Position numbers and translations under genes: made by a program
Notes under the pieces: model-generated
The model's database searches: none
What the model was told of the DNA's origin: nothing
What the model saw: only the letters and a program-made list of their open reading frames with translations
NCBI GenBank assembly: GCA_003219925.1
Contig: QHQU01000010.1
Span: forward strand, 1-10,105
DNA length: 10,105 bases
Direction of reading: 5' to 3'
Source of the DNA: Verrucomicrobiota bacterium
GTDB taxonomy: Bacteria; Verrucomicrobiota; Verrucomicrobiia; Chthoniobacterales; UBA10450
Shown: one piece after another, positions 6,610 through 10,105 of the stretch
Numbering within the stretch: position 1 is the first letter of the stretch
Layout: every line of letters starts with the position of its first letter

Positions 6610-6694
6610 GGATGGGTGACAGAGCGGTCGATTGTGCACGCCTGGAAAGCGTGTGTGCCGCAAGGCACCAGGGGTTCGAATCCCCTCCCATCCG
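6610..6694 (+). tRNA. tRNA-Ser, anticodon GGA
   Basis: Acceptor strands GGATGGG (6610-6616) and CCCATCC (6687-6693) pair perfectly, with discriminator G at 6694. The anticodon stem CACGC (6637-6641) pairs with GCGTG (6649-6653) around the loop CTGGAAA, placing anticodon GGA at 6644-6646, which reads serine codons UCC and UCU. A long variable arm (TGTGCCGCAAGGCACC, stem GTGCC/GGCAC) marks a class II tRNA, as expected for serine. The T arm is GGGG-TTCGAAT-CCCC. The 3' CCA is not encoded and must be added by the nucleotidyltransferase. A T-rich run (6695-6710) follows and may help termination. There is no integrase or attachment duplication nearby. Confidence 0.97.
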
Positions 6695-6716
6695 TTTCCT
6701 CTTTTATTTTACTCCC

Positions 6717-6745
6717 GCTCGTGCTCGGAATTGTAATCGTAATCG
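6717..6745. repeat. Repeat tract downstream of the tRNA, related to the upstream one
   Basis: GCTCGTGCTCGG followed after a few bases by TAATCGTAATCG reuses the vocabulary of the tract at 6551-6600 (CTCGTGCTCG on one side, complement of CGATTACGATTA on the other). It lies between the tRNA and the stop codon of the acyltransferase gene at 6751. Only one half of a palindrome is present here. The likeness is seen directly; common origin is inference. Confidence 0.5.
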
Positions 6746-6750
6746 CGGCA

Positions 6751-7458
6751 TCAGCGCAGATCGCGCCTGCTCATTGTCTGCAAATCCTGCCGCAACTTTA
6801 CGATGTGTGCGCGCGGCACCACGCCGCGAATGTTTGCCCCGGGATAAATGATGCAATCTCGGCCGATGACGGTACCGGGATTAAGCACCGCATTGCAACC
6901 GATCTCGGTCCGGTCGCCAATAATGGCGCCGAATTTGGTCAGTCCGGTCGGGATGGTGTAGTCGGCGGCAACGACAGAAATTTCGCGATGATCGAGTTTT
7001 ACATTCGATAAAATCACGCCCGCCCCCAAATGCGCGCGAAATCCTAAAATGGAATCGCCCACATAATTAAAGTGAGGTACCTGCGCTTCATCGCACAGGA
7101 TGCAATTCTTGAACTCGCATGAGTTCCCCATCACCACGCCGTCGCCCACGATGACGTTTTCGCGTACGTAACAACCGCTGCGCACATGGCACTTCTCCCC
7201 GATCCAAGCCGGCCCCTTTATGACCGCCCCTTGTTCGACGATGGTGCCGCTGCCAATAAAGACGGTATTGCTGATGAACGGTTTTCCCATCAACTGTCCC
7301 AACACCGCCGGTTTCAAACGAAATTGCAGATAGCTCGCGATTTGTTTGAGCGCATCCCAAATGAAGCGCTGATTCTCGAAAAGTTTAGCGTGAGTGGTGT
7401 GCTCGAGCGCAATGAACTCGGCGGGCGCGAATGCTTCTTCAGGGCTTAATGCCGACAC
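6751..7458 (-). CDS. Left-handed beta-helix acyltransferase, GlmU C-terminal-like
   Basis: Encodes 235 residues. Residues 1-55 are a helical lead-in (HAKLFENQRFIWDALKQIASYL). From about 60 to 215 the sequence follows hexapeptide periodicity typical of a left-handed parallel beta-helix (FIGSGTIVEQGAVIKGPAWIG, then YVRENVIVGDGVVMG). The block VPHFNYVGDSILG (127-139) followed by HLGAGVILSNVKLD (143-156) resembles the acetyltransferase active-site region of GlmU, with His129 in the place of the catalytic His. No N-terminal pyrophosphorylase domain is present, so it is not full GlmU; a sugar-nucleotide or amino-sugar N- or O-acyltransferase is likely, substrate unknown. The start is a GTG at 7458. 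It lies inside the last codons of cysS (20-base overlap), which suggests translational coupling; it is the last gene of the minus-strand cluster. Confidence 0.8.
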   Translation of the reverse strand: MSALSPEEAFAPAEFIALEHTTHAKLFENQRFIWDALKQIASYLQFRLKPAVLGQLMGKPFISNTVFIGSGTIVEQGAVIKGPAWIGEKCHVRSGCYVRENVIVGDGVVMGNSCEFKNCILCDEAQVPHFNYVGDSILGFRAHLGAGVILSNVKLDHREISVVAADYTIPTGLTKFGAIIGDRTEIGCNAVLNPGTVIGRDCIIYPGANIRGVVPRAHIVKLRQDLQTMSRRDLR

Positions 7459-8848
7459 GGCGGGTAATTTTTTGTCCGTCTTTGGTATCCCGCACTTCCC
7501 AACCGCGGGCGTTTAACTCCCGCCGCAATTCATCGCTTTTTTGCCAGTCGTTGGCAAGTCTGGCGAGACGACGGGCTTCGGTCAGCGTTTCAATCTCCGG
7601 TGGCGATGCCATCGATTCCCTGGCTTCGAGCGCCAGTACCTGATTGATTTCCTCCCACCATTGCAGCCATGCTTTTGCGCCGTCGGCCCCGAGTTCATTC
7701 GCGTCCATCGCCCGATTGGTTTCGCGAATGGCTTCAAACAAAACACCAAGCGCGCCGGAAATATTAAGATCGTCATCGAGCGCGGATTGAAAATCGTCGG
7801 TCGGGACGGGCCCCGGCTCCTTTCCTGGTAAAGTGCTCGAGCTCGTTTCGCGCAAACGCTGCAGCCATTCATCAACCCGCATCAGCGCCTGCCGTGACTC
7901 CTCCATTCCTTCGAAAGTGAAATTCAATTGCACGCGGTAATGCACTCGTAATAGGGCGTAGCGGACTTCGCGTCCGCTGTATCCTTTGGCGGTGACATCG
8001 CGCAGGGTGTAAAAGTTGCCGAGCGATTTCGACATTTTTTGGTTGTCGACCAGCAGGTGCGCGCAATGCATCCAGTAGCGCACGAATTTTTTTCCGGTCA
8101 CGCCTTCGCTTTGCGCAATTTCCGCCTCGTGATGTGGGAAAATATTATCGACCCCGCCGCAGTGAATATCAATCTGATCGCCCAGCAACGAGGTGGCCAT
8201 CGCGCTGCACTCGATGTGCCAGCCGGGGCGACCACGACCCCAGGGCGAGTCCCAACCCACGTCGCCATCGGCTTCATCCCACGCTTTCCAAAGCGCAAAA
8301 TCGCCAATGTTTTCCTTCTCATACTCATCGTTGCGAACGCGTCCGGTTGGCCGCAATTCTTCCAAATTCAAATGGGCCAGTTTTCCGTAATCGGGAAATT
8401 TCTTGATCCGAAAGTAAACTGACTTGTCTTCGGCCTGGTAGGCGAGATCACGCTTGATCAGTTCGGAAATCATCTCAATCATGCGCGTCAGGTAACGCGG
8501 TTCGGTTGCGCCGGGATATTCGTCGGCGCGTTTGATGCGCAAAGTTTCGAGATCTTCAAAAAATCCGCGCTTGAACGGGTCGGTGAAATCGTTCAGCGAA
8601 ACTTTTGCTGCCCGCGCGCCCCGAATGGTTTTGTCGTCGACGTCGGTAATATTCATCACTCGATGGACTTTGAAACCGCGCGCTTCGAGATGGCGCTGCA
8701 ATAAATCCTCGAAAATGTAGGCCCGAAAATTTCCGATGTGGGCATGGCTGTAAACCGTGGGTCCGCAGGTGTAGATCGAGACATTGGGCGGATCGCGCGG
8801 CGCGAACTCCTCCAGAGCGCGGGAGTAGGTATTGAAGAAACGGATCAT
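7439..8848 (-). CDS. cysS: Cysteinyl-tRNA synthetase
   Basis: Encodes 469 residues, the usual length for bacterial CysRS. It charges tRNA-Cys with cysteine in the cytoplasm. The class I signatures are HIGN (37-40) after CGPTVYSHA, and KMSKS (271-275). The catalytic zinc ligands are all present: Cys28 in YTCGPTVY, Cys214 in HIECSAM, His239 and Glu243 in FPHHEAE. ITDVDDKTI (67-75) is also characteristic. The C-terminal anticodon-binding portion is intact (MDANELGADGAKAWL, WQKSDELRRELNARGWEVRDT). The ATG at 8848 has a weak GCGAGA-type site just upstream. It lies 106 bases after the ispF stop; nearly all of that gap is the repeat at 8857-8956. The ispF-cysS order is common in bacteria. Confidence 0.97.
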   Translation of the reverse strand: MIRFFNTYSRALEEFAPRDPPNVSIYTCGPTVYSHAHIGNFRAYIFEDLLQRHLEARGFKVHRVMNITDVDDKTIRGARAAKVSLNDFTDPFKRGFFEDLETLRIKRADEYPGATEPRYLTRMIEMISELIKRDLAYQAEDKSVYFRIKKFPDYGKLAHLNLEELRPTGRVRNDEYEKENIGDFALWKAWDEADGDVGWDSPWGRGRPGWHIECSAMATSLLGDQIDIHCGGVDNIFPHHEAEIAQSEGVTGKKFVRYWMHCAHLLVDNQKMSKSLGNFYTLRDVTAKGYSGREVRYALLRVHYRVQLNFTFEGMEESRQALMRVDEWLQRLRETSSSTLPGKEPGPVPTDDFQSALDDDLNISGALGVLFEAIRETNRAMDANELGADGAKAWLQWWEEINQVLALEARESMASPPEIETLTEARRLARLANDWQKSDELRRELNARGWEVRDTKDGQKITRRVGIKP

Positions 8849-8856
8849 TCTCGCAA

Positions 8857-8956
8857 GATCGTCATCCCGAGCGAAGTCGAGGGATCCCGTCGCGACGCGG
8901 ACAGGTAACGCACCGGGATCCTTCGACTCCGCTTCGCTCCGCTCAGAATGACGATC
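8857..8956. repeat. Inverted-repeat element filling the ispF-cysS gap
   Basis: The ends GATCGTCAT (8857-8865) and ATGACGATC (8948-8956) are perfect inverted copies. Inside them the arms read TCATCCCGAGCGAAGTCGAG on the left and, on the complement of the right, a variant starting TCATTCTGAGCGGAGCGAAG. Both run on to a GGATCCCG-type inner end, with about 20 bases of unrelated centre. The left arm 8861-8890 is identical over 30 bases to the reverse complement of 4216-4245 inside putA. The right end overlaps the ispF stop codon (8955-8957), and the left end stops 8 bases from the cysS ATG. In the transcript this would fold as a long hairpin in front of cysS. Structure is seen; effect on expression is inference. 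Confidence 0.85.
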
Positions 8957-9437
8957 ACGTTACCTCCACACTCGCCACTGCGATCGCCGCCATCCCTTCG
9001 CTGCGCCCGATGGCCCCGAGGCCTTCGTTCGTCGTCGCCTTGATGCTGATCGCGTTCGCTTTCACCCCGAGCGCGTTCGCGATTTTCTCCTGCATCGCGG
9101 CAATATGCGGAGAAATTTTTGGCGCTTCCGCCAACACCGTCGCATCGACATTCACCACTCGCGCATTTTTTTGCGCGGCGATTGTCGCAACGTGACGCAA
9201 AATTTCAATACTGCTGATTCCGCGAATCGATTCATCCGTGTTCGGAAAATGTTTTCCGATGTCGCCCGCTCCGAGCGCGCCAAGAACGGCGTCGGCGACG
9301 GCGTGGGAAAGAACATCGGCGTCGGAATGTCCTTCGAGCCCGCGCGGATGGGGAATTTTGACGCCGCCGAGAATTAATTTCCGTCCGCTGACCAGGCGAT
9401 GCGCGTCATAACCAATGCCGCAGCGAAAGGCGCTCAC
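8955..9437 (-). CDS. ispF: 2-C-methyl-D-erythritol 2,4-cyclodiphosphate synthase
   Basis: Encodes 160 residues from a GTG at 9437. IspF closes CDP-methylerythritol 2-phosphate to the cyclic diphosphate, with release of CMP, in the MEP isoprenoid pathway; it acts as a trimer. The metal ligands are Asp11 and His13 in GIGYDAHRL and His45 in HSDADVLSHA. The phosphate and nucleotide loops are also present (DIGKHFPNTD at 59-68, KATTNEGLGAIGRSEG at 133-148). A longer frame to an ATG at 9545 would add 36 residues unlike any IspF N-terminus and lie wholly inside the phosphatase gene, so the GTG is preferred. It overlaps the phosphatase stop by 4 bases (GTGA), typical of coupled translation. No ispD is seen in the window. 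Confidence 0.96.
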   Translation of the reverse strand: MSAFRCGIGYDAHRLVSGRKLILGGVKIPHPRGLEGHSDADVLSHAVADAVLGALGAGDIGKHFPNTDESIRGISSIEILRHVATIAAQKNARVVNVDATVLAEAPKISPHIAAMQEKIANALGVKANAISIKATTNEGLGAIGRSEGMAAIAVASVEVT

Positions 9438-10105
9438 AGTTTCAAATCGACCACGCCGTTGGATGCGATGATGCTGTAGCGATCGGGCATATCTCGGCGC
9501 GGTTTCATTTCCACTGAACCGCCGGCTGTTTCCACCAGAATCCAACCGGCGGCTACATCCCAGAGACTAATACCCTGCTCGATGTAGGCGTCGAATCGGC
9601 CGCACGCGACATAAGCCATGTCGAGCGCGGCGCTGCCCAGGAGGCGGCATTTGCGTGCGCGATGCACCATCGTTTGTAGCAACGGAATCCCGGCTTCGAT
9701 CGTGATCCCCGTTTTGGAAAGACCAACTGAAACGATCGCCTCCGCTAGATCCGCGCGCTCGCTCACGCGAAATTCGCGGTCGTTTAATTTCGGGGTCGCT
9801 CCTTTTTGCGCGGTCCAAAGTTCGTTGCGGATCGGATCAAAAATGACGCCGACGATGATCTCGGCCTGGCAGCGCAGCGCGATTGAGACGCAAAAATGCG
9901 GAATGCCGTAATAATAATTCACCGTTCCATCGAGCGGATCGACCACCCATTGAAATTCGCTTGCTTGATCGCCGACGATTCCTTCTTCGCCGTAGAGTGC
10001 GTGCTGCGGAAATTCTTTGAGCAACGATTGCGCGATCAATTCCTGCGCGCGGACGTCGATTTCGAGTTTGATGTCGTGCTTGGTGGATTGATTCACCTGC
10101 ATTGG
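9434..10105 (-). CDS. Inositol monophosphatase family protein, N-terminus beyond the window
   Basis: At least 223 codons are visible; the frame is still open at the right edge, and the first visible Met (10102) is probably internal because the family normally has about 260 residues. Counting from that Met, the metal-binding motifs are present: GEEG (38-41, with the metal-binding Glu), WVVDPLDGT (52-60, Asp55 and Asp58) and WDVAAGWILVETAGG (181-195, Asp182). These define the Mg-dependent lithium-sensitive phosphatase superfamily. Members dephosphorylate inositol phosphate, histidinol phosphate, or act as SuhB; the exact substrate cannot be told from sequence alone. It is the first visible gene of the minus-strand cluster and its TGA overlaps the ispF GTG by 4 bases. 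Confidence 0.92.
   Translation of the reverse strand, partial: PMQVNQSTKHDIKLEIDVRAQELIAQSLLKEFPQHALYGEEGIVGDQASEFQWVVDPLDGTVNYYYGIPHFCVSIALRCQAEIIVGVIFDPIRNELWTAQKGATPKLNDREFRVSERADLAEAIVSVGLSKTGITIEAGIPLLQTMVHRARKCRLLGSAALDMAYVACGRFDAYIEQGISLWDVAAGWILVETAGGSVEMKPRRDMPDRYSIIASNGVVDLKL

Noticed and set aside
6610..6694. tRNA-Ser as an integration site of a genomic island
   Set aside because: No integrase gene or duplicated tRNA 3' end is present, and the flanking genes are ordinary chromosomal ones.
6604..7011. Plus-strand open frame of 135 codons from 6604
   Set aside because: It reads straight through tRNA-Ser and then runs antisense to the acyltransferase gene.
9438..9545. 36-residue N-terminal extension of IspF to an ATG at 9545
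   Set aside because: The extra residues do not resemble IspF and lie inside the phosphatase gene; the GTG at 9437 overlaps the upstream stop by 4 bases and begins right at the family N-terminus.

Overview
The window is ordinary bacterial chromosome, mostly housekeeping and metabolic genes. Two GTG starts, diderm-type features (a lipobox lipoprotein), a HemQ-family protein, a PutA without a DNA-binding domain, and a high density of small palindromic repeats suggest a soil Verrucomicrobiota lineage (Chthoniobacterales-like). That placement is inference from repeat style and gene content; no rRNA or marker tree is available here.

Layout from left to right. The minus-strand 5' part of rsmI (16S rRNA 2'-O-methyltransferase) runs off the left edge. 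A non-coding stretch of about 375 bases follows, holding a cluster of five short hairpins. Then come three plus-strand genes: a small YXWGXW-repeat lipoprotein, a membrane-anchored alpha/beta hydrolase, and a 97-residue single-span membrane protein of unknown function. Convergent to these lies a long minus-strand putA-like gene (proline dehydrogenase plus P5C dehydrogenase, 1034 residues). Divergent from putA is a plus-strand hemQ-like gene (chlorite dismutase fold, coproheme decarboxylase). It is followed by tRNA-Ser(GGA), which has related repeat tracts on both sides. The right third is a compact minus-strand cluster in transcription order: inositol monophosphatase family gene (cut by the right edge), ispF, cysS and a GlmU-C-terminal-like left-handed beta-helix acyltransferase. 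Its members overlap by 4 bases (phosphatase/ispF) and 20 bases (cysS/acyltransferase); the ispF-cysS gap is filled by a repeat element.

How the genes relate: ispF (MEP isoprenoid pathway) next to cysS is a common bacterial neighbourhood, and the overlaps suggest co-translation. PutA makes glutamate from proline. HemQ completes haem b by the coproporphyrin route. No functional link between putA and hemQ is evident beyond a shared 124-base divergent intergenic region.

I found no convincing new multi-gene system. The most notable signals are in the repeats. An inverted-repeat element of about 110 bases lies inside the putA reading frame, in the linker between the two enzyme domains, where it is translated as extra protein. 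It shares a perfect 30-base arm with a second element that fills the cysS-ispF gap. The window also has the hairpin cluster upstream of the lipoprotein gene, the paired repeat tracts around the tRNA, and a perfect 20-base palindrome.
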